Shown here: piece after piece, positions 16,484 to 23,433 of the stretch
Layout: every line of letters starts with the position of its first letter
How positions within the stretch are numbered: position 1 is the stretch's first letter
DNA from: Mycolicibacterium sp. HK-90
GTDB lineage: Bacteria; Actinomycetota; Actinomycetes; Mycobacteriales; Mycobacteriaceae
Direction of reading: 5' to 3'
Assembly (NCBI RefSeq): GCF_030486405.1
Contig: NZ_CP129613.1
Location: forward strand, 1,798,001 to 1,862,000
DNA: 64,000 nt
Position numbers and translations under genes: made by a program
Notes under the pieces: model-generated
Seen by the model: the letters and a program-made list of their open reading frames with translations, nothing else
The model's database searches: none
Told to the model about the DNA's origin: nothing

Positions 16484-16769
16484 CGTGGTCTGAACTGATC
16501 CTGGCCACATCGTCCCAGCCGGCGAGGAACGTACCTCGATGCCGCCACCTGGCGACGGCGGCGATGACAGCAGGGGCGTTGATGCCGGTGCGTTCGAAGC
16601 CGAGGTAGGACGAACGGGTCCGCGGACTGACCACAAGGCCGACCAGCTCGGGCGCCCGTGGATGATCGGTGCGGTCGCCGGTCATCTCCAGCCGCACGTC
16701 CACCACGGTTCCGACCGGGTGATGACCGGCATCCAGGACGCGCAGCCCGAGAAGATTACTCAGCTGCAT
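16431..16769 (-). CDS. PRC-barrel-like protein 1
   Basis: 112 residues beginning MQLSNLLGLRVLDAGHHPVG, the usual opening of PRC-barrel domains (a small beta-barrel that binds protein or RNA). The following VVDVRLEMTGD and ELVGLVVSPRT fit the barrel strands. It is the last gene of a six-gene minus-strand run led by the SigF promoter at 19910-19933 and overlaps the second PRC-barrel gene by 14 bp. In other actinobacteria, PRC-barrel proteins accompany Mg/Nramp transporters, which supports a role with the transporter upstream. Confidence 0.75.
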   Translation of the reverse strand: MQLSNLLGLRVLDAGHHPVGTVVDVRLEMTGDRTDHPRAPELVGLVVSPRTRSSYLGFERTGINAPAVIAAVARWRHRGTFLAGWDDVARISSDHVTLRSGYRRQSAALRTR

Positions 16770-17121
16770 GGCGGCCTCCCGGGATGCGCGCGACGACGTG
16801 ATCGCGCAACCAGTGCTCCATCCAGTCAGCGTCAGAGGGAATACGGGACGCGGTCAGCCGTACCGTGACGCCCACCGAAGACACCAACTTCCACGGGATC
16901 TCGTGCAACATCGACCGTGGCGGCGCCCCACCGAGGATGCGGGTGATCATGACCTGCCCGGAGAGCACCGAAGTGACGCGGGGTCGCGGGCTGCCCGGTG
17001 TGATGTCGACGTCGGTGTCGACACCGTCAAGTTCGAGGTCGTCGACGATGCCGACCGGGGCGCCCTCGTGGTCGAGCAGTTGGCGGTCCAGCAGATGCAG
17101 GCGTGCGTCGATGATGGTCAT
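16756..17121 (-). CDS. PRC-barrel-like protein 2
   Basis: 121 residues, from the ATG at 17121 that overlaps the transporter stop (ATGA). LHLLDRQLLDHEGAPVGIVD (8-27) has the PRC-barrel pattern of a hydrophobic strand, polar turn and Gly-Val strand. It is followed by a longer insert and MLHEIPWKLVSSVG. Overlap with both neighbours implies coupled translation with the Nramp-related transporter and PRC-barrel protein 1. Confidence 0.75.
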   Translation of the reverse strand: MTIIDARLHLLDRQLLDHEGAPVGIVDDLELDGVDTDVDITPGSPRPRVTSVLSGQVMITRILGGAPPRSMLHEIPWKLVSSVGVTVRLTASRIPSDADWMEHWLRDHVVARIPGGRHAAE

Positions 17122-18347
17122 TGGCCTGCCCCGGTCACGATCATGAGCGGTATGGCTGCCAGTGAGGCAGCCAGGATGATCACCAGGTACACCGAACTGA
17201 ACAGGTTGAGCACCCTTCCGTTCGTCTTGTCTCCCATGTATTCCGGATCGTTGGCCACGATGAGGATCGGCAGGTAGGTGAGGGGTAGGGCGATGGCGGA
17301 GAACACCACCGAGTACTCCGTCACCATCACCGGGTCGATGCCGGTGAACAGGATGGCGGCGCCGACGACGATGCTCACGAACATCGCCACGTGGAAGCGC
17401 GATGCCTCGGCCGGGCGCCGGAACTTTCCCCATGGCCACCCGAAGAACTGGGCCAGGGTGTAGCCACTGGACAGCGTGGTCTCCAGCGCCGCACCGAAGG
17501 TGGCCGCCACGATGCCGACGATCGCGAACGCCAGGGCCAGCTTGCCGCCGGCCTCGGCGGCGGGCATCACCACGTGTGACAGCGATGTCACCTCGATCTG
17601 GCCGGGGAGCAGGACCAGCGTCGCGCACGCCGCGATGGCGACCGACAGGAAGCCGCCGAGCGGGAAGCCGATCAGCACGTTGAGTCGCGACACACCGAGA
17701 TCTTTTGTCTTCCAGTGCTCTTCCACGGCACCAGAGGAGAAGAAGAACACCTCGTACGGGGTCATGGCGGCGCCGAACAGGGCGATCGCGTAGTACCAGT
17801 AGGTCGCCGACGATTCGGTCTCCGGTATCACCGGCTGCGCGGCCTGATGGGCCAGTCCGCCCCAATCTGGTTGCAGCGCAAAGACTGCGACGGCGAACAC
17901 GATCAGGCACAGCCCCGCGAGCCCGGCGGTGTTCTCCATGACCGAGAACTTGACCCGCCAGATCACCAGCCACACCGCGACCGCCGCCACGGGGATCCAC
18001 ATCATCCGGCCGACGTCGGTGGCCAGTTGCAGAGCAAGTGCCACACCACCGATCTCGGCGGTCAGCGTCATCAGGTTGATCAGAAACGAGGCAGTCAGGT
18101 TTGCCGCCGCCGTGCGCGGTCCCAACCGTTCCCGGATGATCTCGAAGGTGGCGCGACCGCTGACGGCCGCCACCCGTCCTGCCATCTGGGCGAACAGGCA
18201 GATGCCGATCACGCCGACCACCACCACCCAGGCCAGCGCCAAACCGAACCGGGAGCCGACGACGGCATTGGTGACGAGATCACCGATGTCGAGGAATCCG
18301 CCTATGGCGGTCAGGATCCCCAGTGCTACCGCGAAGAACTTCTTCAT
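17118..18347 (-). CDS. Nramp-related divalent metal transporter with altered metal site
   Basis: 409-residue inner-membrane transporter of the LeuT-fold Nramp family, about eleven membrane segments. The family metal site is changed. TM1 normally has DPGN; here residues 20-23 read DIGD. TM6 normally has MPH; here 196-198 read TPY within AAMTPYEVFFFSSG, so the manganese-coordinating Met is Thr. Loss of that Met is known in Nramp-related magnesium transporters, so Mg2+ or another hard cation is more likely than Mn2+/Fe2+; this is inference. The start overlaps the upstream gene by 1 bp and the stop overlaps PRC-barrel 2. Confidence 0.85.
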   Translation of the reverse strand: MKKFFAVALGILTAIGGFLDIGDLVTNAVVGSRFGLALAWVVVVGVIGICLFAQMAGRVAAVSGRATFEIIRERLGPRTAAANLTASFLINLMTLTAEIGGVALALQLATDVGRMMWIPVAAVAVWLVIWRVKFSVMENTAGLAGLCLIVFAVAVFALQPDWGGLAHQAAQPVIPETESSATYWYYAIALFGAAMTPYEVFFFSSGAVEEHWKTKDLGVSRLNVLIGFPLGGFLSVAIAACATLVLLPGQIEVTSLSHVVMPAAEAGGKLALAFAIVGIVAATFGAALETTLSSGYTLAQFFGWPWGKFRRPAEASRFHVAMFVSIVVGAAILFTGIDPVMVTEYSVVFSAIALPLTYLPILIVANDPEYMGDKTNGRVLNLFSSVYLVIILAASLAAIPLMIVTGAGQ

Positions 18348-18826
18348 CAGCGGTAACCGGCTTCCAGTTCATCTGCCGAGGCCCTGAGTTGATCGCGCAG
18401 CGCGGCCAGGTCAGGTTCGGCGGTGATCTCGCGGACCCGGGCCGAGGCGCTGCCGAGTTGGCCGATCACCGTTGTCATGACCTCGGTCAGCATCCGCTGG
18501 CGATCCAGATCGACCGGATCGTCGGCCTTCAGATCGGCAATTCCCTCGTAGGCCTTGACCACTTCCTCACGCGCATCGGAGATCTGGACACTGACCACCT
18601 GTGGTGTCGTGCGGTCACGGAGCCGGAGATCGAGCGCGTAGGCGCCGCTGCGCGCGGCCGCCACTGTTTCCTCCATGGCCTTCGCGAGTTGACCGGGCGT
18701 GCCGTCACGGTTGGCCGGGCACTGGGTCAGCAACACCGCCAGCGCGGCGATCAGCAGGGCGGCAATGATTGCCACCCGTATTCGTCGCGGCCTGTCCTCG
18801 TCGCGCGCCACGGCGGTCCCCCTCAC
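18347..18826 (-). CDS. Membrane-anchored hypothetical protein
   Basis: 159 residues from a GTG at 18826 that overlaps the SDR stop (GTGA). An arginine-rich start is followed by one membrane segment (about residues 17-35), then a helical extracytoplasmic domain rich in Ala, Asp and Glu. The sequence around Cys36 (LLTQC) is not a good lipobox. No family recognised. Placed between the stress SDR and the Nramp-related gene in the same overlapping operon. Confidence 0.72.
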   Translation of the reverse strand: MRGTAVARDEDRPRRIRVAIIAALLIAALAVLLTQCPANRDGTPGQLAKAMEETVAAARSGAYALDLRLRDRTTPQVVSVQISDAREEVVKAYEGIADLKADDPVDLDRQRMLTEVMTTVIGQLGSASARVREITAEPDLAALRDQLRASADELEAGYR

Positions 18827-19671
18827 CCGGGCAGTGTTTCGCCGCCCAACGGAGCCAGGACCTCACCGCTGTAGTACGACGAGAGCTGGTTGGCGGCGAA
18901 GAACACGTACGAGGGGGCGATCTCGTCGGGTTGCGCGGCGCGACCGAAAGGCGTGTGTTCGCCGAAGGATTCGACGCGTTCGGAATCCATGGTGGCGGGG
19001 ATCAGCGGGGTCCACACCGGTCCGGGGGCCACGCAGTTGACCCGGATCCGCCGGTCGGCCAGGGACTGCGCCAGCGAATAGGTGAGCGCGATGACGGCAC
19101 CTTTGGTGGCCGAATAGTCCATCAGGGTCTTGTTCCCGCGCAGGCCGTTGATCGAGGCGGTGTTGATGATGGCACCGCCGTCCGGCAGATGCGCCAGTGC
19201 CGCCTTCGTGACGTGGAAGTAACTGTCGATGTTGACGGCGAAGGTGTGTCGCCATTGTTCATCGGTGATGTCGGTGAAGCGCTCGGTCGGCGACTGATAG
19301 GCGACGTTGTTCACCAGCACGTCGATTCCGCCCAGCGCGCCGGCCGCGCGGCTGACCGCTGCGCGGCACTGCTCGGCCTCGGCCAGATCGCCGGGCAGTC
19401 GCAGGCAACGCCGACCGGCGCGCTCCACCAGCGCTGCGGTGTGGGTGGCGTCGTCGTGCTCCTCGAGGTAGGCGATCGCGACATCGGCGCCTTCCTTGGC
19501 GAACGCGATCGCCACCGCACGGCCGATACCCGAATCGCCGCCGGTGACCAACGCACGCTTACCGTCGAGCAACCCGCGGCCGACATATCCGGCCATCTCG
19601 TCACGCGGCGCCGCGGGCATGTCCGAGGTATGGCCGGGATAGCTGATGACCGTGTCATTTCCAGGCTGCAT
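18823..19671 (-). CDS. General-stress SDR oxidoreductase (YghA/YhdF-like)
   Basis: 282 residues. The N-terminal extension (GHTSDMPAAPRDEMAGYVGR) and the NAD(P) motif TGGDSGIGRAVA (about residues 43-54) are typical of the YghA/YhdF group of SDRs, many of which are general-stress proteins. Catalytic residues: NTASING serine region and YSATK. It follows the small acidic gene by 12 bp, and the next gene overlaps its stop. Likely expressed from the SigF promoter at 19910-19933. Confidence 0.87.
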   Translation of the reverse strand: MQPGNDTVISYPGHTSDMPAAPRDEMAGYVGRGLLDGKRALVTGGDSGIGRAVAIAFAKEGADVAIAYLEEHDDATHTAALVERAGRRCLRLPGDLAEAEQCRAAVSRAAGALGGIDVLVNNVAYQSPTERFTDITDEQWRHTFAVNIDSYFHVTKAALAHLPDGGAIINTASINGLRGNKTLMDYSATKGAVIALTYSLAQSLADRRIRVNCVAPGPVWTPLIPATMDSERVESFGEHTPFGRAAQPDEIAPSYVFFAANQLSSYYSGEVLAPLGGETLPG

Positions 19672-19683
19672 GTCGATGCGCCC

Positions 19684-19899
19684 CTAGTCTTCGCGGCCGT
19701 CGCGATCGAACTCGTCGAACCCGGAGTCGTCAGTGACCATCTCGCGTTGTTCCTGCCAGTCCGGATCGGTGGCCTCCAACGGTGGCCCGTCCAAGTCCGT
19801 GACGGGTACCTCGGCGTCGGGCACCGGTTCGCTGTGCTCACGTTGCTGCTCGAGTGCGTCAGCTACGGGCACCTCATCGGGCAGGTCTTCGCGGGTCAT
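19684..19899 (-). CDS. Small acidic hypothetical protein, first gene of a SigF operon
   Basis: 71 residues, strongly acidic, no recognised family (contains TDLDGPPLEATDPDWQEQRE). The ATG at 19899 lies exactly 10 bases after the GGGTA of an exact SigF promoter, so the transcript is probably leaderless; this fixes the start over a longer reading to 20037. It heads a run of six closely spaced or overlapping genes down to 16431. Confidence 0.68.
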   Translation of the reverse strand: MTREDLPDEVPVADALEQQREHSEPVPDAEVPVTDLDGPPLEATDPDWQEQREMVTDDSGFDEFDRDGRED

Positions 19900-19909
19900 A
19901 CTGCCGGGA

Positions 19910-19933
19910 TACCCGGTGCCCCTTCGACCAAAC
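19910..19933 (-). promoter_or_regulatory. SigF promoter of the six-gene operon 19899 to 16431
   Basis: Minus strand: GTTT (19933 to 19930), 15 bases, GGGTA (19914 to 19910), followed by TC. Exact consensus; ten bases separate GGGTA from the start codon at 19899. Confidence 0.75.
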
Positions 19934-20105
19934 TCTTCGAGCGTTGACGTGACCGTTGTCCGGATAGTTCGGCCCGCGAACTCCGCTGCGCCGCGATCAG
20001 TCCCCGCGCGGCACGGGACATCATCGACCGCCAGCATCTCCGTGGACGCAATTGCACTGGAGCCAAAGAGATTTCAGGTGATGCGAGTGTCTCCGTCCGC
20101 TGACG

Positions 20106-21119
20106 TCAGCCGCCCACCTTTCGGATCATCCGGGCGGTACTGCCCTCAAGAATCGCCTGGCGCTTGTCGCTGTTTCTGACGCGAGCCGCACGGCGCACTC
20201 CGGCGGCGATGGTCAGTCCGCCCCGGTATGCTTCGACCACCCGGGGATCGACGTAGGCACTCCGGGCGACCGCGGGGGTGTTGCCCAGCGCCTCGGCCAC
20301 CTCCCGCATCACCGCGGATTCGACCCGCTTGACCACCTTCCCGTCGACCGGGGGATCGGCGCCGACGAACGCCTCGGCGGCCAGCACGGTGCCGTGCCAG
20401 GTGCGCAGGTCTTTGACGGTGTAGTCCTCGCCGATCATCTCCTTGAACCGGAGGTTCAGATCCTCGGCATGCACCTCCGTCCATTCGTGCGCGTGGCGGT
20501 AGGCCAGAAGCCGATCACCATTGCCCCGACTCCGCTGCAGGGACCGGACCGCTCGCGTCACCGCAGGATCCTCGACCAGCAGGGTACGACGGATACCGCT
20601 CTTGGCCGGATAGTCGAACTCGACGGCCTCCGAACGCAGGGTGATGTGTTCGCGCAGCAGCGTGGCGATACCGAAAGAGTTGTTCTCCTCGGCGTACTGG
20701 TCCCCACCGGCGCGGAAGTACCCGAGGTCGAGCAGGCGCAGTCCCAGCGCCAGCACGCGGTCGCGGGTCAGGCCACGACACCGCAGATCGGCGGCGATGT
20801 CGTTGCGCCAGTCAACGAGTCCGGCCGACAACTCCAACACCCGGTCGAACTTCTCCTCACGGCGATCCTCCTGCCACTGGGCGTGGTAGAGATACTGGCG
20901 CCGGCCCGCGGCATCGGTACCTGCGGCCTGGATGTGCCCGTTCGGATACGGGCAGATCCATACCTTTTTCCACGCCGGGGGGATCACCAGACCTTCGATG
21001 CGTCGCAGCGTCTCGGGGTCGGAGACCGTGGCCCCGCTGTCGTCGCGGTAACCGAACCCGCGACCACGCCGGATCCGCTGCAGACCCGGCCCCCCGACGG
21101 AGCTGTGGCGCAGTCTCAT
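20106..21119 (-). CDS. Type IB DNA topoisomerase (poxvirus-like)
   Basis: 337-residue topoisomerase that relaxes supercoils by transient single-strand cleavage. The catalytic Tyr is Tyr289 in NTPAVARSAYVDP; Arg239 and His242 in DLRTWHGT are active-site residues, with further Arg/Lys in SGIRRTLLVED. Length and motif order match bacterial homologues of the vaccinia enzyme. Start ATG at 21119 lies 52 bp from the divergent RsbW-like gene. Its place inside a SigF-controlled island suggests a role in stressed cells, which is inference. Confidence 0.9.
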   Translation of the reverse strand: MRLRHSSVGGPGLQRIRRGRGFGYRDDSGATVSDPETLRRIEGLVIPPAWKKVWICPYPNGHIQAAGTDAAGRRQYLYHAQWQEDRREEKFDRVLELSAGLVDWRNDIAADLRCRGLTRDRVLALGLRLLDLGYFRAGGDQYAEENNSFGIATLLREHITLRSEAVEFDYPAKSGIRRTLLVEDPAVTRAVRSLQRSRGNGDRLLAYRHAHEWTEVHAEDLNLRFKEMIGEDYTVKDLRTWHGTVLAAEAFVGADPPVDGKVVKRVESAVMREVAEALGNTPAVARSAYVDPRVVEAYRGGLTIAAGVRRAARVRNSDKRQAILEGSTARMIRKVGG

Positions 21120-21135
21120 CGGAACCGTCGTCCTG

Positions 21136-21161
21136 GTTTAGCCACCGGACGAGGATGGGTA
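21136..21161 (+). promoter_or_regulatory. SigF promoter for the extra RsbW-like gene
   Basis: GTTT (21136-21139), 17 bases, GGGTA (21157-21161). Ten bases separate GGGTA from the ATG at 21172. Confidence 0.65.
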
Positions 21162-21171
21162 CGAGGCAAAC

Positions 21172-21771
21172 ATGGCATTGTCAGGGCATTCCGGTAGCGG
21201 AGAGGAGAATGTCTGCCGGCCAAGTTCCGGTGGCAAACCTGATGACCGCGGGCCCAGTCGTAGACCGGGCCCGTCGTTGACTGTGTTGCACGGGCGGCGA
21301 ATACCCCGCTGGGGCGCAGGTCACACGCGCGGACCCCGAGCTGTCGAACTACGGGTGCCGGCCCGCGCCGACGCGCTGGCCGTGGTGCGAGCGATGACGG
21401 GCACCTTGGCCAGCTATGAGGAGCTGGATCGGGAAACGGCTGCCGACCTGGCATTGGCGGTGGATGAGGCCTGCACGGTGCTGATCGGTATGGCCGCTGC
21501 CGACGCCCCATTGGTGCTTGTCGAAGATCCACGCGCCCGCGAGGTGAACGTGCGGGTTTCGACGATCTGCGAGGGAGCCGAGCCCGAAGGTGTCGAGCCC
21601 GGCTCCGCCGGATTCACGCTGAGCGGCTTCAGCCGCCGGGTCCTGGAGGCGCTGACGGACAAGGTTCGGACCTTCGCCGACGACATCGACTCCGAGGAAA
21701 CCGGCAGCCGCAGCCCGGCGTTCGGTATCTCGCTGACCATCCGGCGGCGATGGGCGCCGGCCCGCGTTTAG
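21172..21771 (+). CDS. RsbW-like anti-sigma factor, second copy without a sigma gene
   Basis: 199 residues. From about residue 57 it aligns with the SigF anti-sigma RsbW (UsfX) encoded at 26025: VELRVPARADALAVVRAMTG, DLALAVDEACTVLI (N-box region of the GHKL ATPase fold), and FGISLTIRRRW at the end. The first ~55 residues are extra and unconserved. The ATG at 21172 is preferred because it lies ten bases after a SigF promoter, but an internal GTG near 21279 would remove most of the extension. The STAS gene is convergent and overlaps by 4 bp, so this copy has a cognate antagonist nearby but no sigma factor. The partner is unknown. Confidence 0.78.
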   Translation: MALSGHSGSGEENVCRPSSGGKPDDRGPSRRPGPSLTVLHGRRIPRWGAGHTRGPRAVELRVPARADALAVVRAMTGTLASYEELDRETAADLALAVDEACTVLIGMAAADAPLVLVEDPRAREVNVRVSTICEGAEPEGVEPGSAGFTLSGFSRRVLEALTDKVRTFADDIDSEETGSRSPAFGISLTIRRRWAPARV

Positions 21772-22205
21772 CGCCGGCCGCGGTCCAGGTCCACCAACTG
21801 AAGTTGCCTCGGCTGGTTACGCAGCTTCGCGAGCGCCGACGGCAGACCGGTGGAGGTCGGCAAGGCCCGCTCCGGGTCGCAGATTCGCAGCACTCTGGAC
21901 ACCGCGGGGCTGGGGATCAGGACCCAATCGATGTTCGCGCCGGCACATTGCACGTTGAGAGTGTGTAGGCAGGCGAAGCAGCAGGCGCCGAAGAACTCGA
22001 CGGCACGCATGTCCAGCACGAGCTGGCCGCTCGGCCTGGTGTTCCGGAGGCTGCATTCGGTCAGCTCGGCGGCGTTTGACGCGTCCAACTCACCACGGAC
22101 GCTGATGACTTCCGTGGCAGGCCACAGCCACCTGGTGCCGAACTGCGCGTGGGTGTGGTCGCCGAGAGGCGGTGAGGTCGATCTCGCGACACTTATTGTC
22201 TGCAC
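21768..22205 (-). CDS. STAS-domain anti-sigma antagonist, copy 1 (degenerate phosphosite)
   Basis: 145 residues from a GTG at 22205. STAS fold with VISVRGELDASNAAEL and the DMRAVEFFGACCFACL helix. The position that carries the phosphorylated Ser in SpoIIAA/RsbV (DSSG) reads GACC, so RsbW-type phosphorylation is unlikely; four Cys cluster in and after this helix. It shares the C-terminal block IDWVLIPSPAVSRVLRICDP with the STAS protein at 27179. Mycobacterial RsfA is a redox-controlled SigF antagonist, so thiol control is a reasonable guess. Convergent with the RsbW-like gene; shares an upstream 20-bp element and a similar leader with the other STAS gene. Confidence 0.8.
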   Translation of the reverse strand: MQTISVARSTSPPLGDHTHAQFGTRWLWPATEVISVRGELDASNAAELTECSLRNTRPSGQLVLDMRAVEFFGACCFACLHTLNVQCAGANIDWVLIPSPAVSRVLRICDPERALPTSTGLPSALAKLRNQPRQLQLVDLDRGRR

Positions 22206-22272
22206 TTTGTGACTCCCTCAGTAGAAATACTGCGGTCCCGTCACGCTCAGGTTCTGTGGGCTCAAACCCCTA

Positions 22273-22300
22273 GGTGCAGGGAGTCTCACGACCCTGCACC
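22273..22300. promoter_or_regulatory. Perfect 9-bp inverted repeat upstream of STAS copy 1
   Basis: GGTGCAGGG (22273-22281) and CCCTGCACC (22292-22300) with a 10-base spacer, 68-95 bp before the STAS start on the minus strand. It could be an operator, or a leader hairpin if transcription starts farther upstream. The equivalent position of STAS copy 2 lacks it. Confidence 0.55.
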
Positions 22301-22316
22301 CGTTGACGATTCCGGG

Positions 22317-22336
22317 GCGGCTGTGAACTCAACCTG
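22317..22336. repeat. 20-bp element upstream of STAS genes, copy 1
   Basis: GCGGCTGTGAACTCAACCTG, identical to 27699-27718. Here it ends about 110 bp before the start of STAS copy 1 (minus strand). Confidence 0.75.
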
Positions 22337-22497
22337 CATTGGACTCTACGCCGGACGATGAGCACGAACAATGATCATGGACACCGGCATCACCACTCCT
22401 GCCCCGTCAGCCCCAGCAGTTCCGCTGGAAACGCAGGGAAACAGGTACCGCTGACGGCTCAATTCCTTTGGCGGACAAGCTGTGCGGTTGGCGGCGG

Positions 22498-22522
22498 GTT
22501 TGACCTGCACTTCGGCCGGGTA
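22498..22522 (+). promoter_or_regulatory. SigF promoter for the small membrane gene at 22533
   Basis: GTTT (22498-22501), 16 bases, GGGTA (22518-22522) then T. Ten bases separate GGGTA from the ATG at 22533. Confidence 0.75.
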
Positions 22523-22532
22523 TTCGCCCGCC

Positions 22533-22766
22533 ATGAGACTCGGTGGATTGTTCGGAACGCTTGTGCTCATCTGGCTGCTGATCGGCGTCGTGGCCGCCTG
22601 GCAGCGCGACTATTTCCAGGGCGGATCAACCAACTGCGCGACCGCCGGCGCCATAGCGCTGACGGTTCTCGCCGGACCGCTGAACTATGCGGGCGTCAAT
22701 CCGAAGGTAGACGAGTGCCGTTTGCCGCAACCCAGTGCGATGGACTCCATCGCCGTCGTGAAATGA
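22533..22766 (+). CDS. Small membrane protein, SigF-dependent
   Basis: 77 residues. One membrane segment near the start (LFGTLVLIWLLIGVVAAW, about residues 6-23), then QRDYFQGGSTNCATAGAIAL and a second weaker hydrophobic stretch, with a polar tail. Family not recognised; small proteins of this type accompany stress genes in fast-growing mycobacteria. The start follows an exact SigF promoter at the leaderless distance. The DUF6131 gene follows 7 bp later. Confidence 0.72.
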   Translation: MRLGGLFGTLVLIWLLIGVVAAWQRDYFQGGSTNCATAGAIALTVLAGPLNYAGVNPKVDECRLPQPSAMDSIAVVK

Positions 22767-22773
22767 GGTCGTC

Positions 22774-22929
22774 ATGATTCTGCTCGGCGCGATCCTGCTC
22801 ATCCTGGGCTTGGTCCTGGACGTCTACCTGCTCTGGGTGGTCGGCGTGATCCTGCTGGTGATCGGTGCGGTCTTCTGGCTGCTCGGCGCCATCGGGCGCC
22901 CGGTGGCCGGCCGGCGGAGCTGGTACTGA
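22774..22929 (+). CDS. DUF6131 small membrane protein
   Basis: 51 residues, nearly all membrane: MILLGAILLILGLVLDVYLL, a second segment with VVGVILLVIGAVFWLLGAIG, then the conserved tail RPVAGRRSWY. The pattern is that of DUF6131, short two-helix proteins widespread in actinobacteria and of unknown role. It lies 7 bp after the SigF-controlled small membrane gene, so it is probably in the same transcript. Confidence 0.78.
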   Translation: MILLGAILLILGLVLDVYLLWVVGVILLVIGAVFWLLGAIGRPVAGRRSWY

Positions 22930-22978
22930 CGCGGACCATCGACCACAACACCCACATCACTGACACGGGAGGTGCATG

Positions 22979-23236
22979 ATGCCGAATCCTTCGATCAAAG
23001 ACGAGAAGCTCTATGAGGAGTTGCGCGAAGAAGGAAATTCCAAGGAGAAGGCCGCGCGGATCTCCAACGCCGCTGCCGCCAAGGGGCGTTCGAGCGTCGG
23101 GCGTTCCGGCGGAGAGTCCGGTTCGTATGACGACTGGACTGTCGATCATCTGCGCAGCCGGGCGAAAGAGCTTGGCATCAAAGGGTATTCCGACAAGAAC
23201 AAGCGCGAGCTGATCGGCATGCTACGACATCATTGA
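22979..23236 (+). CDS. DUF7218/Rho-N-like small protein
   Basis: 85 residues. The N-terminal half (KLYEELREEGNSKEKAARIS NAAA, split here for length) resembles DUF7218, and the C-terminal DDWTVDHLRSRAKELGIKG YSDKNKRELI region is a SAP/Rho-termination-factor N-terminal fold that can bind nucleic acid. Two ATG codons are adjacent (22976, 22979); the second is better placed after GGGAGG. It lies 49 bp after the DUF6131 gene and ends at a strong terminator. Specific function unknown. Confidence 0.78.
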   Translation: MPNPSIKDEKLYEELREEGNSKEKAARISNAAAAKGRSSVGRSGGESGSYDDWTVDHLRSRAKELGIKGYSDKNKRELIGMLRHH

Positions 23237-23273
23237 CCGGAAACCACTGACCGCCGAAGGGCAGATGACCCTG

Positions 23274-23305
23274 GAATGGCCCCGCGACCGCCAGCGGGGC
23301 CATTC
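23274..23305. terminator. Intrinsic terminator after the DUF7218-like gene
   Basis: GAATGGCCCCGC (23274-23285) pairs perfectly with GCGGGGCCATTC (23294-23305) across an 8-base loop. It separates the small SigF gene cluster from usfY copy 2. Confidence 0.78.
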
Positions 23306-23433
23306 TCTGCGTAGCCGTCGACTGTCCGGAGCGGTAGGCGATCTGGTGGTTTCCTCGCCAGAGCCGTCTCGGAGATCTACCGTGGAAGAAGCCCATAAGG
23401 CAATGGGGCGAGAAGTGGCGGGAAGGAGCAGCC

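Larger units (their letters stand above)
22206..22532. other. Non-coding gap with several inverted repeats
   Basis: No convincing gene in 327 bp. It holds the leader of STAS copy 1 (GTATT, ACTGA, GGGAG near 22210-22240 on the minus strand), the inverted repeat at 22273-22300, the 20-bp element at 22317-22336, nested hairpins at 22404-22457 (CCGTCAGC with GCTGACGG, enclosing CCAGC with GCTGG), and the SigF promoter at 22498-22522. Short open frames on both strands lack ribosome-binding sites and similarity. Confidence 0.7.

Noticed and set aside
22404..22457. Possible riboswitch (ydaO/c-di-AMP or cobalamin type)
   Set aside because: Short matches such as CCGTCAGC and CAGGGAAAC occur but in the wrong order and without the conserved core; no suitable target gene follows.
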